Shown: positions 26,472 to 35,100 of the stretch, piece after piece | Layout: each line of letters starts with the position of its first letter | Position numbering within the stretch: the stretch's first letter is position 1 | Source: Luxibacter massiliensis | GTDB lineage: Bacteria; Bacillota; Clostridia; Lachnospirales; Lachnospiraceae | Assembly: GCF_900604355.1 (NCBI RefSeq) | Contig: NZ_UWOE01000001.1 | Coordinates: forward strand, 2,728,001-2,792,000 | DNA length: 64,000 nt | Direction: 5' to 3' | Made by a program: the position numbers and the translations under genes | Notes under the pieces: generated by a model | Told to the model about the DNA's origin: nothing | The model's database searches: none | What the model saw: the letters and a program-made list of their open reading frames with translations, nothing else

Positions 26472-27560
26472 TTACGGCTGGTTTTTTATCCTCTCCCAGT
26501 TTGGAACCTCTGTGTCAAAGGGCACTTCCAATGTACCGTCTGTAATCTGCTTTTCCAATTCCTGTGCTTCTGCAATTGCCTCTTTCATTACCTCCCCATA
26601 TTCCTCATTGCTGTCTGCAAATCGGTTGAAAGAATCCCAATCCATAAAGTATCCTCCATTAGTAAGGTCACGGATGCCGTGTTCTCCCCCTACAAATTCA
26701 TCGTTCATGATCATTTCTATTGCCTTATAGACGGTATCGCCAAATCCAATACCCTCAATTCCATAAAATCCCTCATAAGTATCATAGTAGTCTGTTATTT
26801 CCCCTGCACACAGGATACCTGCATCTTTACATGCTTCAACTACACCTGCGTTGGATGCTCCTGAGTCAGTCTGTACTACATCACATCCTTTGGAAATCAT
26901 AGCACTTGTAACCTCTTTTGCCTTGGCAGGATCTTCGTAGCTGCCTACATAAGAGAACTCCACCTCCGCATCTGGATTTGCAGCTTTTACCCCCAGCATA
27001 AAACCATTTCCCTCGGCATTGGGAGTAGGCTCTTCTGCTCCTACTACGAACCCTACATGATTCGTCTTAGTCAGCTTTCCCGCAATATATCCGCCCAGAT
27101 AAAAAGCGCCTTCCCCATGGAATTCTGTATCCCAGATATTCTCATATTTCTCATTTCCGTCATTAATAGTCTGGAAAATTGCCGCATATTTTGTGTCCGG
27201 ATATTCTGCTGCTACCAGCTTAGTAGCATCTGTCATATAGGCATATGTAGTTACAATCAGATCGTATCCGGCCTTGGACATAGCACGGACGTCCTCCTCA
27301 TATTTGGATGCCTCTGCAGATTCCAGCTTCTTTATCTCCACGCCAAAATCTTCCGCCGCCTGATCCGCCCCCTTGGCAAGGTCATCCATGGAAGCCTTGT
27401 CGCCAAATTTTTGATTGACAACCAGGGCGACTTTTAACTTCTCACTGCCCTCATCCCCGCCAGATTTTGCTTCTCCAGACTCTTCTTTCTTACCGCAGCC
27501 TGCCACCAGTCCCACCACCAGCATTCCTGCCAGCAATAACGAAAACAATCTTTTTTTCAT
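26472..27560 (-). CDS. BMP-family nucleoside-binding lipoprotein (PnrA/NupN-like)
   Basis: 362 residues. Lipoprotein signal peptide with lipobox VAGC, then the BMP domain: LKVALVVNQKFGDKASMDDLAKGADQ, VTTYAYMTDATKLVAAEYPDTKYA, HVGFVVGAEEPTPN and GCDVVQTDSGASNAGVVEACKDAG. These proteins bind nucleosides outside the membrane and deliver them to NupOPQ-type ABC importers, the genes of which follow downstream. About 97 bases separate it from the amidohydrolase gene upstream, and a terminator follows. Confidence 0.92.
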   Translation of the reverse strand: MKKRLFSLLLAGMLVVGLVAGCGKKEESGEAKSGGDEGSEKLKVALVVNQKFGDKASMDDLAKGADQAAEDFGVEIKKLESAEASKYEEDVRAMSKAGYDLIVTTYAYMTDATKLVAAEYPDTKYAAIFQTINDGNEKYENIWDTEFHGEGAFYLGGYIAGKLTKTNHVGFVVGAEEPTPNAEGNGFMLGVKAANPDAEVEFSYVGSYEDPAKAKEVTSAMISKGCDVVQTDSGASNAGVVEACKDAGILCAGEITDYYDTYEGFYGIEGIGFGDTVYKAIEMIMNDEFVGGEHGIRDLTNGGYFMDWDSFNRFADSNEEYGEVMKEAIAEAQELEKQITDGTLEVPFDTEVPNWERIKNQP

Positions 27561-27657
27561 CCTTCAACCTTCCTTTCTCACTTGTTTACCTTGTTTGCCT
27601 TAATCGGCTGCTCAGTTTTGAAACCCTCCCTCTATAGCATATATTCTCTAGTTTTCT

Positions 27658-28983
27658 TTACTTCTGCAGCCTTTCTGCTATCCTCTCTGATGCAATTTGT
27701 ACTTGATCCGTCAATCCCTGTAAATCTATAGTCGTCAGCTGCCTGTCCCGGACAATATGTTTCCCATCCACAAATACATCTGTCACATCCTGGCCTGTGG
27801 CATTATATATCAGGCTTGAAGTTACATTCTCACAGGCCCCAACCCTAAGAGGCCTCATATGGGGAGTGCGGGTTTCAATCAGGATAAAATCTGCCTTCTT
27901 CCCTGTCTCGATGGTTCCGTAATCCTTCTCTAACCCAAAACACTTTGCGCCATTTATAGTAGCCATATCCAGAATATCTGTCTTTTTCAGGCTTCTGATC
28001 CCAGTATTTACCGTATGGAGCAGGGACATTCCTTTCATTTCTCTGAAAATATCATTAGAATTATTCCACATGGCCCCATCCGTTCCCAGGCAGACTGTCA
28101 CTCCTTTCCGCACCATCTCCGGGATAGGGGCAATGCCATCCTGTATTTTCATCTCACACAGCGGGGTATTGACTACCTTTGTACCTGATTTAGCCAGCTT
28201 ATCTATCTCTTCTCCCGATGCGTACACTACATGGGAACCAATTACCCCTGCTCCTAAAAAGCCGTGGGAGTACATATACTCTATAGATGTAACCCCGTAT
28301 TTTTTCAGGACCAGTTCCTGCCTCCATGTGTTTTCTGCCAGATGGCAGGTAAGTTTTAACCCTCTGTCCTCTGCTATTTTGTGTATTCTCTCCATCCTGT
28401 CTGTATCATAGTCTTCCTCTGAGACACTTCCCAGCACAGGAATAATTTCTTCCTGCCTGCATGTATCCACATAACTGTCCAGATACACAGAAGGGATAAA
28501 CTCATCCGGCTTCCCAAAATCCTGCCTGATATCCTCTGCCAACGCCCCTCTGATGCCAGTCTCTTTCATGGCCCGCACAGACATATTCCCCATGCCCCAG
28601 TACATATTCTCCATGATGAAGGTAGTTCCCGAAAGCAATGCTTCACAATATGTCAGCTGCCGGGAAGCATACCGGTCTTCATCACTGACCAATGTCCAAA
28701 ACCATCCTGTATCGGCAAATTCCAGATTCTGTTCCCACAACGTCAAGTCGTCTCCCAGTCCTCTGGCCAATGTCATGTCGCCGTGGCAATGTCCATTCAC
28801 AAGTCCGGGCATCAAAATTTTCCCTCTGCCATCAACCCAGTCCCTACATTCTGACTGTCCCATCTCCCCTTTACAAATTGCTGTTATACGTCCTCCTGTG
28901 ATCCCCACAGAACCGATAAAGGGGCGGTATCCGTTATGGCCAGATACAATAATAGCACCGCTGATTCCGGCCTCGTATTTCAT
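27658..28983 (-). CDS. Amidohydrolase, nucleobase/nucleoside deaminase type (MtaD/SsnA-like)
   Basis: About 441 residues. Metal-dependent amidohydrolase barrel: HCH in GLVNGHCHGDMTLARGLGDD (metal ligands), LTCHLAENT (His ligand), GSHVVYASGEE, and LGTDGAMWNN (catalytic Asp). This layout is shared by guanine, adenosine/S-adenosylhomocysteine and TrzN-type deaminases; the substrate cannot be fixed. Its place between the Fe-ADH and the BMP lipoprotein suggests a purine base or nucleoside from the same pathway. The start is set at ATG 28983 (MKYEAGISG), after GGTGAGG; the longer frame adds 15 residues without support. Confidence 0.85.
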   Translation of the reverse strand: MKYEAGISGAIIVSGHNGYRPFIGSVGITGGRITAICKGEMGQSECRDWVDGRGKILMPGLVNGHCHGDMTLARGLGDDLTLWEQNLEFADTGWFWTLVSDEDRYASRQLTYCEALLSGTTFIMENMYWGMGNMSVRAMKETGIRGALAEDIRQDFGKPDEFIPSVYLDSYVDTCRQEEIIPVLGSVSEEDYDTDRMERIHKIAEDRGLKLTCHLAENTWRQELVLKKYGVTSIEYMYSHGFLGAGVIGSHVVYASGEEIDKLAKSGTKVVNTPLCEMKIQDGIAPIPEMVRKGVTVCLGTDGAMWNNSNDIFREMKGMSLLHTVNTGIRSLKKTDILDMATINGAKCFGLEKDYGTIETGKKADFILIETRTPHMRPLRVGACENVTSSLIYNATGQDVTDVFVDGKHIVRDRQLTTIDLQGLTDQVQIASERIAERLQK

Positions 28984-29059
28984 GATCCTCACCTGCCATT
29001 TCCCCGTGGGGCAGAGTCCCCGCTCCACTGTCTATATATAATAAAAGCACATACTTCTC

Positions 29060-30229
29060 TTACAGGCTCATCCGGTAGATAGCTTCCACATCATCTGCAT
29101 CTAAGATTTTTAATCCGCCAATTTTTCCGAACCTGCAAGCATTCTTTGCCATTTCAGAGAATTTCTCATCATTTTCTACGCCTATATCCCTTAACGTTGC
29201 CGGGGTACCTAAAAACCTGAAAAATTCACGTAGTTTTTGGATACCTTCTTTTGCCGTATTCTCCTGATGGTATAAGTCGATGTCCACGCCGAATACCCGG
29301 TCTGCAAATTGGACAAACCTGGGGATATTGGCCTGATATACATACTCTGCCCAATTTGGAAACAATACAGATAATGTGGCTCCATGCACCGCATTATACT
29401 GTGCACTTAGCTGTGCCCCCATTGTATGGGTGGCCCAATCCTGCCCTCTCCCAGTCCCAAGCACCCCATTGTGTGCCACAATTGCAGTCCACATTAATTC
29501 CGCCCTGGCATTATAGTTATCTAAATTACTCATCAGAATCCCCGCATTCACAAGAATAGATTTCATCACAGCCTCACACATGTAGTCTGTAAGGTAAGTC
29601 TCCCTGGAACTGGAAAAATATCGCTCCAAGACATGGGAAAACATATCTACAATCCCAAATACAGTCTGGCGTCTCGGCAATGTCAGTGTCAAATCTGGGT
29701 TCATCAATGTAAATGCCGGCCTCAGACAATCGGCCATAACATCTGCGCTCTCGTTTGTCTCTGTATTTTTGAGCACGCTTCCGTTACTTCCCTCACTCCC
29801 TGTTGCCGGCAGCGTCATAACCGTGCCCACTGGAAGAGCCTCCTTAGGAAGCGCCCTGTGTGAATAAAAATCCCAGACATCTCCGGCATATTTTACCCCT
29901 ATTGAAATCCCTTTGGCCGTATCAATTACACTGCCCCCGCCTACAGCGAGTACACAGCCAACATTCTCCTTGCGGCAGATCTCAATCCCTTCACGTACAA
30001 GCTCTACTCTTGGATTTGGCTGCACCCCGGGCAGTTCAAAGCAAGTTACCCCTGCCTCCCCCAAAGCTCTCGTAATCCTTGTATGGAGTCCTGATTCATA
30101 AATGTATTTATCTCCATAATGTACAAACAGTACATTGTCCGCATATCTTTTTACTTCCCTACCGCAGAGTAAATCTGCATCTTTTTCCAGTATAAACCTG
30201 GTAGGGGACGTAAATTCAAATTGATCCAT
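29060..30229 (-). CDS. Iron-containing alcohol dehydrogenase (BdhA/YqdH type)
   Basis: 389 residues. Group III alcohol dehydrogenase: N-terminal Rossmann-like part with CVLAVGGGSVIDTAKGI (NAD(P)-binding GGGSxxD), LPATGSEGSN, and the C-terminal iron site including DMFSHVLE and HGATLSVLFPNW. It reduces aldehydes to alcohols in the cytosol. In a cluster with deoC, which releases acetaldehyde from deoxyribose-5-phosphate, it most simply acts as acetaldehyde reductase making ethanol and reoxidising NAD(P)H. That role is inferred from position. Confidence 0.9.
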   Translation of the reverse strand: MDQFEFTSPTRFILEKDADLLCGREVKRYADNVLFVHYGDKYIYESGLHTRITRALGEAGVTCFELPGVQPNPRVELVREGIEICRKENVGCVLAVGGGSVIDTAKGISIGVKYAGDVWDFYSHRALPKEALPVGTVMTLPATGSEGSNGSVLKNTETNESADVMADCLRPAFTLMNPDLTLTLPRRQTVFGIVDMFSHVLERYFSSSRETYLTDYMCEAVMKSILVNAGILMSNLDNYNARAELMWTAIVAHNGVLGTGRGQDWATHTMGAQLSAQYNAVHGATLSVLFPNWAEYVYQANIPRFVQFADRVFGVDIDLYHQENTAKEGIQKLREFFRFLGTPATLRDIGVENDEKFSEMAKNACRFGKIGGLKILDADDVEAIYRMSL

Positions 30230-30288
30230 ATATTACTCCCATCTGCCGGCAAGAATCTATAAGCCTTTTGCCGGCTTTATTGTCATAT

Positions 30289-31488
30289 CTACTTCTCACC
30301 TATCTTGGCCATGTTGCCGGCAGATTCCTCTTTTATCTCATTTAAAAAAGAAGTCCCTGTGGGAAATTTATAGCCGAAATAATCCGCTGCTGTCGCAGCT
30401 ATGTCTGCAAAGGTCTGTCTCACCCCTATATCTGTCCCTTTTGCCAGCTGCTTCCCATACAAAACAATAGGAATGTATTCTCTTGTATGATCCGTCCCGG
30501 GGGTTGTAGGGTCACAGCCGTGATCCGCAGTAATTAAAAGGATGTCCTCTTCATCCAGCAGTGATATCATGGCCGGTACAAACCGGTCAAAATATTCCAG
30601 CGCCTCTCCATATCCCCGGGGATTATTCCGATGCCCGTAAAGCATATCAAAATCTACCAAATTGACAAACAGAAGTCCGTCAAACCCTCTTTTCAAATAA
30701 GAAAGTGCCGCCTCGATACCCTCTTTGTTATTCTTTGTATGGTTAATTTCTGTCAGGCCCCTGCGGTTAAAAATATCCTCTATTTTTCCCACCCCTATGA
30801 CATCCCGTCCATTCTCACTCAGCATATCCAGCACTGTCATTCCGGGAGGGTCTATAGAAAAATCTTTTCTGTTTTCCGTCCGGCAATACTCTCCGCTGGT
30901 ACCCGTAAAAGGCCTGCATATCACACGGCTGACAGTATCGTCGCCTGTCAGTATTTTTCTTGCTTTCATACAGATTTCATACTGCCGTTGGAGAGGTATT
31001 ACGTCCTCATGCATGGCAATCTGCATCAGGCTGTCAGCAGATAGATAGACAATTGGATAGCCTGTCCGTATATGCTCATCTCCTAATTCCTTTATAATCT
31101 CAGTGCCTGACGCCGGATAATTTCCAATGACCTTTGTGCCAATTTGATGTTCTAATTCTGTAATGATTCTTTGGGGAAATGCCTGGCCGAACACTTTAAA
31201 CGGAGTCTCTACAATCAACCCAGCAATCTCAAAATGTCCGTTAGTCGTATCTTTTCCTTTTCCCGCTTCTGCAGCTTTTCCATAACATCCTTTTGGGTTT
31301 CCCTGCGCAGGTAAACCCGTGCCCTGGATATGAAAAAGGCCCAGATCTTTCAGATTAGGAATGTGGAGGCCATCCATATATTCATTGACATGCCTTAATG
31401 TATTGGTGCCGCCGTCACCAAATTCCGCTGCATCAGGCAGCTCGCCTACACCCACACTGTCCAGTACAATTATAGTAAACTTTGCCAT
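30289..31488 (-). CDS. deoB: Phosphopentomutase
   Basis: About 399 residues, normal length. Isomerises ribose-1-P and 2-deoxyribose-1-P to the 5-phosphates. Alkaline-phosphatase superfamily core with DSVGVGELPDAAEFGD (first metal Asp), KGKDTTNGHFEIAG (phosphothreonine region), DVIGVGKIEDIFN, and ITADHGCDPTTPGTDHTRE (metal Asp/His). The start is set at ATG 31488 after TTAGGAGGG. It links the phosphorylase to deoC and transketolase. Confidence 0.96.
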   Translation of the reverse strand: MAKFTIIVLDSVGVGELPDAAEFGDGGTNTLRHVNEYMDGLHIPNLKDLGLFHIQGTGLPAQGNPKGCYGKAAEAGKGKDTTNGHFEIAGLIVETPFKVFGQAFPQRIITELEHQIGTKVIGNYPASGTEIIKELGDEHIRTGYPIVYLSADSLMQIAMHEDVIPLQRQYEICMKARKILTGDDTVSRVICRPFTGTSGEYCRTENRKDFSIDPPGMTVLDMLSENGRDVIGVGKIEDIFNRRGLTEINHTKNNKEGIEAALSYLKRGFDGLLFVNLVDFDMLYGHRNNPRGYGEALEYFDRFVPAMISLLDEEDILLITADHGCDPTTPGTDHTREYIPIVLYGKQLAKGTDIGVRQTFADIAATAADYFGYKFPTGTSFLNEIKEESAGNMAKIGEK

Positions 31489-31517
31489 ATACCCTCCTAA
31501 ATCCAGCAACCTTCATC

Positions 31518-31967
31518 CTATTCCTGCTTCTTAAGAAGTCCCGGCCCGTCTCCTTCTTCCCACGCAAAGACTTCCCACACATTACCTTCACAGTCCTGAA
31601 AATATGCAGCCCTGGAACCAAACTCATAGGTGGTTGGCCTAACCAGGCAGTTGACGCCATTTCCGATCAGTTCAGAAGCAATATCGTCCACATCTCCCAG
31701 CTCAGGCACTTTCACCGCAATCATAAAATGATGTCCCTCTCCATCAATATATTGATGGTCCACAACTTCGCATAGACCCTTTTTGTCCCACAAGGTGACA
31801 GCCGTGCCATGAAACTCAAACTCTGCATAGTTTGCATTCTCCGGCGTAGGCTGAAGTCGTTTCACCCTAAACCCAAATTTTTCCGTATAAAATTTCAATG
31901 CCCCCTGAAAGTCTTTCACAAACAGGCATATGTCGTTCAGTTTTGTGAGTTTATCCAGTTTTCCCAT
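31518..31967 (-). CDS. VOC-superfamily (glyoxalase-like) protein
   Basis: About 149 residues, soluble. Paired beta-alpha-beta-beta-beta modules of the vicinal oxygen chelate fold: LNDICLFVKDFQGALKFYTEKFGF, then YAEFEFHGTAVTLWDK, then GEGHHFMIAVKVPELGDVDDIA and TTYEFGSRAAYFQDCEGNVWEVF. Similar to glyoxalase/bleomycin-resistance/dioxygenase proteins. Metal ligands and substrate are not assigned. It is inside the nucleoside cluster between the transaldolase-like gene and deoB, possibly handling a reactive aldehyde or dicarbonyl; this is a guess from position. Start at ATG 31967 after GGGGGG. Confidence 0.8.
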   Translation of the reverse strand: MGKLDKLTKLNDICLFVKDFQGALKFYTEKFGFRVKRLQPTPENANYAEFEFHGTAVTLWDKKGLCEVVDHQYIDGEGHHFMIAVKVPELGDVDDIASELIGNGVNCLVRPTTYEFGSRAAYFQDCEGNVWEVFAWEEGDGPGLLKKQE

Positions 31968-32075
31968 TTCTTTGCCCCCCTTCCTTTCCAAATATACCTT
32001 GTCGGACGAAGTCCGCCCGCCCCTTTGGGCATGCTTTATGGGGTGCCCTCCAAAAGTGAGTTTTACCCATTCCCT

Positions 32076-33389
32076 TTATTTTTCGCCATTTGCGGCGTTC
32101 ATAAACCGTCTTTGGTAAGTGATAATCTGTGGCGCAGATGTATTCTGAGCCAAATATGACGGCTCTGTTGTAATAACGATACGGTCTGTCATATCTTTAA
32201 ATTCTGGCTCCGTCATCAGCTTATCAAGCTCAGGATACATTCTGGAGCCTTCAATGCTGCACACAATAAGCCTCGTATCATCCAGGTTTGAATTCCGCAG
32301 CATTCTCAGATTATGGCGCACGCCGTCCATCCCATCAAAGCCTTCCTTTTCATTAATCTTCCTATATTCGACCGTTTCCCTCGCAACCCTCTCTACCAGC
32401 CTCAAGTCCGCATCCTGGTCATTCTTTGACAAGAAATCCCAATTAATCATAAAACTTCTCAGGTCTTCCAGAAAACGGTCATCGTATGTTTTCTGATATG
32501 CTGTCAAAAGGCCATTTATATATGTAGTAACACCAAAGCGCTGGCGGACAAAGCTGTTAATAAAATAAGGTTTAGCCTGTAATGCCATCCCTGTCTGCCA
32601 AGGTTCAAACATCAACGTATAATTTACTCTAAATCCATGCTCCTTCAGCTTAAGCGCCAAATTATGTCCGTGTAGGTAATCGGACGTGGCTGCCTGGTTC
32701 CAGCGTGTAGAAAGCCTTTTATTTCCCTCCAGCAATTCTCCTACATTCCCCCCATTGACAGGCCCTGTATGAGGCACTTTAATAACCATCCTATAATCTG
32801 AAAACATCTCCCTAAATTCCTGGGCTTCTTCCAGTATTTTCCCAAAATCAGCAAAAGGGTCATTTACCTCCACACTGATGTCACATCCAGGCCCTAAAAT
32901 ATTGGCAATCTCCTGCATGACCTCATTTCTTGTCTTAAATTTCTTCCCCACATTGGCCTCTGGATTATTGATAAACAAGTCATAAATAATCCCCGGGTTG
33001 CAGGTGAGGTTTCCGATCAGATTTTTAATCGGTTCCACCTCATAAGGGTTAGCTGTATCTGCGGAAAAGATAAATTTGGTAGGACGTTTTACTCCATTTT
33101 TATCATAGGATATATTTCGTACAAGGTCTATTTCCAATATCTGGTTTTTCACCATGTTATATTCAATTTTAAACCCTGCCGGAGTCTCATTTTCCTTTAC
33201 TTTAAAAAGATCTATCACATCCCGGAACCTGTCACTGGCCTTTATATATTTCACAGTATCGATTAAAAATGCATATTCCTCAAAGCTGATTTTCTGATGA
33301 AGCGCCCTCCTGACATATGCCTCATCCCCCGCGGCAATCTGGATATCTCCTCCCACAAGGGATCCTAAATTATAATTTATTATCTGCAT
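32076..33389 (-). CDS. Transaldolase-like (TAL/FSA fold) protein, long form
   Basis: 437 residues, soluble. It resembles the transaldolase/fructose-6-phosphate aldolase superfamily: FSADTANPYEVEPIKNL at the first barrel strand and YRMVIKVPHTGP, whose Lys is in the position of the Schiff-base Lys; FRVNYTLMFEPWQTGMALQAKP follows. It is clearly longer than FSA-like (about 215) or classical (about 320-380) transaldolases, with an N-terminal extension of about 100 residues of unknown role. Its neighbours deoC, deoB and tkt suggest pentose-phosphate interconversion or a related aldol reaction. Activity is inferred. Confidence 0.75.
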   Translation of the reverse strand: MQIINYNLGSLVGGDIQIAAGDEAYVRRALHQKISFEEYAFLIDTVKYIKASDRFRDVIDLFKVKENETPAGFKIEYNMVKNQILEIDLVRNISYDKNGVKRPTKFIFSADTANPYEVEPIKNLIGNLTCNPGIIYDLFINNPEANVGKKFKTRNEVMQEIANILGPGCDISVEVNDPFADFGKILEEAQEFREMFSDYRMVIKVPHTGPVNGGNVGELLEGNKRLSTRWNQAATSDYLHGHNLALKLKEHGFRVNYTLMFEPWQTGMALQAKPYFINSFVRQRFGVTTYINGLLTAYQKTYDDRFLEDLRSFMINWDFLSKNDQDADLRLVERVARETVEYRKINEKEGFDGMDGVRHNLRMLRNSNLDDTRLIVCSIEGSRMYPELDKLMTEPEFKDMTDRIVITTEPSYLAQNTSAPQIITYQRRFMNAANGEK

Positions 33390-33401
33390 CTTACTCCCCC
33401 G

Positions 33402-34091
33402 CTACTTTATTTCTTTTAAATAAGCACTGTACTCTTCAACCAGTTTCCCTGCGCTTCTTGTACCTGCAAGGCTTACCCCCATATGTTCAAACATATGGAG
33501 CACGGCCGGCAATGTAAATGTCCTTGGCACTCCGGACACTTTAATCTTTGTGCTGCCGCTTAAGTTCTCTTTCATAATTTTTACCTGCTTAATGGTCGGG
33601 AATGCCTGGGAACCTGTGGCTGTCTTTACATATGTAACTCCACATTCACAACATATCTTTGTTAATTCTGCGATTTCCTCATCTGTCAGGAAACCAACTT
33701 CAAAAATCAGTTTTGTATCGCAGGTATCCCCGCAAATCCGTACAAACTCGCTGATTTCATGGCGCACATAAGCAAAATCCCTATCCTTCACCGCCCCGAT
33801 GTTTACCACCATATCACATGCGGTACATCCGATATCTACCATTTCCTGCAGTTCATACAGCTTTGAGCTAGTTGACATGGCCCCATAGGGAAATCCAATC
33901 ACCGCGCTGGGCCCCACATCTGTTCCCTTTAACTTGTCTACAACAAGCTGTCCCCAACATGAATTTACATTGACTGCATTCACATGGTATCTCTTTGCAA
34001 TATTGCAGGCCTCAATAATGTCCTTTTTCTGTAAATTAGGCGCCAGATAGGCCAGGTCTAAATGTTTTGCAAACTCTTCGACTGTTAACAT
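33402..34091 (-). CDS. deoC: Deoxyribose-phosphate aldolase
   Basis: 229 residues, normal length. Class I aldolase splitting 2-deoxyribose-5-P to glyceraldehyde-3-P and acetaldehyde. Seen: VNVNSCWG near the N-terminus, KLIFEVGFLTDEEI, TYVKTATGSQAF with the Schiff-base Lys, and KIKVSGVPRTF with the second active-site Lys (the usual ASGGVR reads VSGVPR here). It is the first gene of the nucleoside cluster, immediately downstream of the promoter/operator at 34129-34192. Confidence 0.95.
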   Translation of the reverse strand: MLTVEEFAKHLDLAYLAPNLQKKDIIEACNIAKRYHVNAVNVNSCWGQLVVDKLKGTDVGPSAVIGFPYGAMSTSSKLYELQEMVDIGCTACDMVVNIGAVKDRDFAYVRHEISEFVRICGDTCDTKLIFEVGFLTDEEIAELTKICCECGVTYVKTATGSQAFPTIKQVKIMKENLSGSTKIKVSGVPRTFTLPAVLHMFEHMGVSLAGTRSAGKLVEEYSAYLKEIK

Positions 34092-34128
34092 CCTTCATCC
34101 TCCTGATTTTCTAAATAGCCAGAGCATA

Positions 34129-34192
34129 CTTGATATCTCTTTTGTGATATAAGTTACATTTTTAATATATCATCACTTTTTTGTTATGTCAA
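34129..34192 (-). promoter_or_regulatory. Promoter and candidate operator of the nucleoside (deo) cluster
   Basis: Minus strand: -35 TTGACA (34187-34192), 17-base spacer, -10 TATATT (34164-34169), start near 34157. Immediately downstream is an imperfect inverted repeat CTTGATATC (34129-34137) / GATATAAG (34146-34153), placed where a repressor would block elongation. The DeoR-type protein encoded at the other end of the cluster is the obvious candidate binder. The rest of the 306-base gap to the next gene holds the divergent promoter at 34316-34361 and otherwise featureless A+T-rich DNA. Confidence 0.65.
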
Positions 34193-34315
34193 TAACATTT
34201 GTTTATTTTATACCTTTTTACATCTTATATATGTTTCTTTTTTAACTATATTTTGTGTTTTATTTAATTATTTCCATTTATATAAACAATAACTGCTATT
34301 TCTTCATGAAAAGTA

Positions 34316-34361
34316 TTGACTTTTTACCGTCAAAATATTATTGTATTAGTTAAGTAATACA
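34316..34361 (+). promoter_or_regulatory. Promoter with palindromic operator for the MacAB-like operon
   Basis: -35 TTGACT (34316-34321), 17-base spacer, -10 TATTGT (34339-34344), with a perfect palindrome TGTATTA-N6-TAATACA (34342-34361) covering the end of the -10 and the start site. Geometry and sequence resemble the operator at 11734-11755. It suggests an inducible efflux system under a dimeric repressor. Confidence 0.65.
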
Positions 34362-34397
34362 GACATAATATTTACTAAGTTTATGGAGGGATTTTTC

Positions 34398-35099
34398 ATG
34401 GAACCACTCATTAAAATTGAGAAGATACATAAAATCTACAATCCCGGAGAAAACGAAGTGCGTGCGCTTGATGGAATCGACTTGGAGATTCGGCGCGGAG
34501 AATTTGTTGCCATTATAGGCCACTCTGGTTCTGGAAAATCGACACTGATGAATATGCTGGGCTGCCTTGACGTCCCCACGTCAGGAAACTATTTCTTAAA
34601 TGGGCAGGATGTTTCCAGACTGACTGACAATCAGTTGTCCGATATCCGAAACAAAGAAATCGGCTTTATCTTCCAAGGATTTAATCTCGTCGCAAACCTC
34701 GACGCCGTAGGAAATGTAGAGCTGCCTCTCATTTACAGGGGACTGGGAAAACAGAAGCGGCGCCGGATAGCGGTAGCTGCCCTGAAAAAGGTGGGGTTAA
34801 GCGCCCGCCTTAAGCACAAACCCAACGAGCTGTCCGGAGGGCAGCAGCAGAGAGTCGCCGTGGCCCGGGCCATAGCGGCCCAGCCGCCGATTATTTTGGC
34901 CGATGAGCCTACCGGTAATCTGGACACTAAATCTACGAAGGAAATTATGGAGATTTTAAAGGGACTTCACAGAAGCGGGCGCACGGTTATCATCATCACT
35001 CATGATGACGAAATCGCCCAGCAAGTGAACCGTGTTGTCCGTATTATTGACGGGCACATAGAAGATGACTATATAAATGAAGAAAGGGAGGGAGCATAA
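34398..35099 (+). CDS. ABC ATPase, MacB/LolD (YknY) type
   Basis: About 233 residues. Walker A GHSGSGKST, Q-loop FIFQGFNLV, signature LSGGQQQRVAVARA, Walker B IILADEPTGNLD and switch His IIITHD. Typical MacB/LolD-class ATPase which partners with an FtsX-like permease. The start is set at the second ATG (34398), because GGAGGG sits 7 bases before it; the first ATG (34383) overlaps that site. Its stop is 1 base before the adaptor gene start. Confidence 0.93.
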   Translation: MEPLIKIEKIHKIYNPGENEVRALDGIDLEIRRGEFVAIIGHSGSGKSTLMNMLGCLDVPTSGNYFLNGQDVSRLTDNQLSDIRNKEIGFIFQGFNLVANLDAVGNVELPLIYRGLGKQKRRRIAVAALKKVGLSARLKHKPNELSGGQQQRVAVARAIAAQPPIILADEPTGNLDTKSTKEIMEILKGLHRSGRTVIIITHDDEIAQQVNRVVRIIDGHIEDDYINEEREGA

Positions 35100-35100
35100 C

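Noticed and set aside
34193..34397. Riboswitch upstream of the efflux or deo genes
   Set aside because: Leaders are short (about 50-70 bases) and A+T-rich with no recognisable aptamer elements; promoter and operator features explain the conserved-looking parts.
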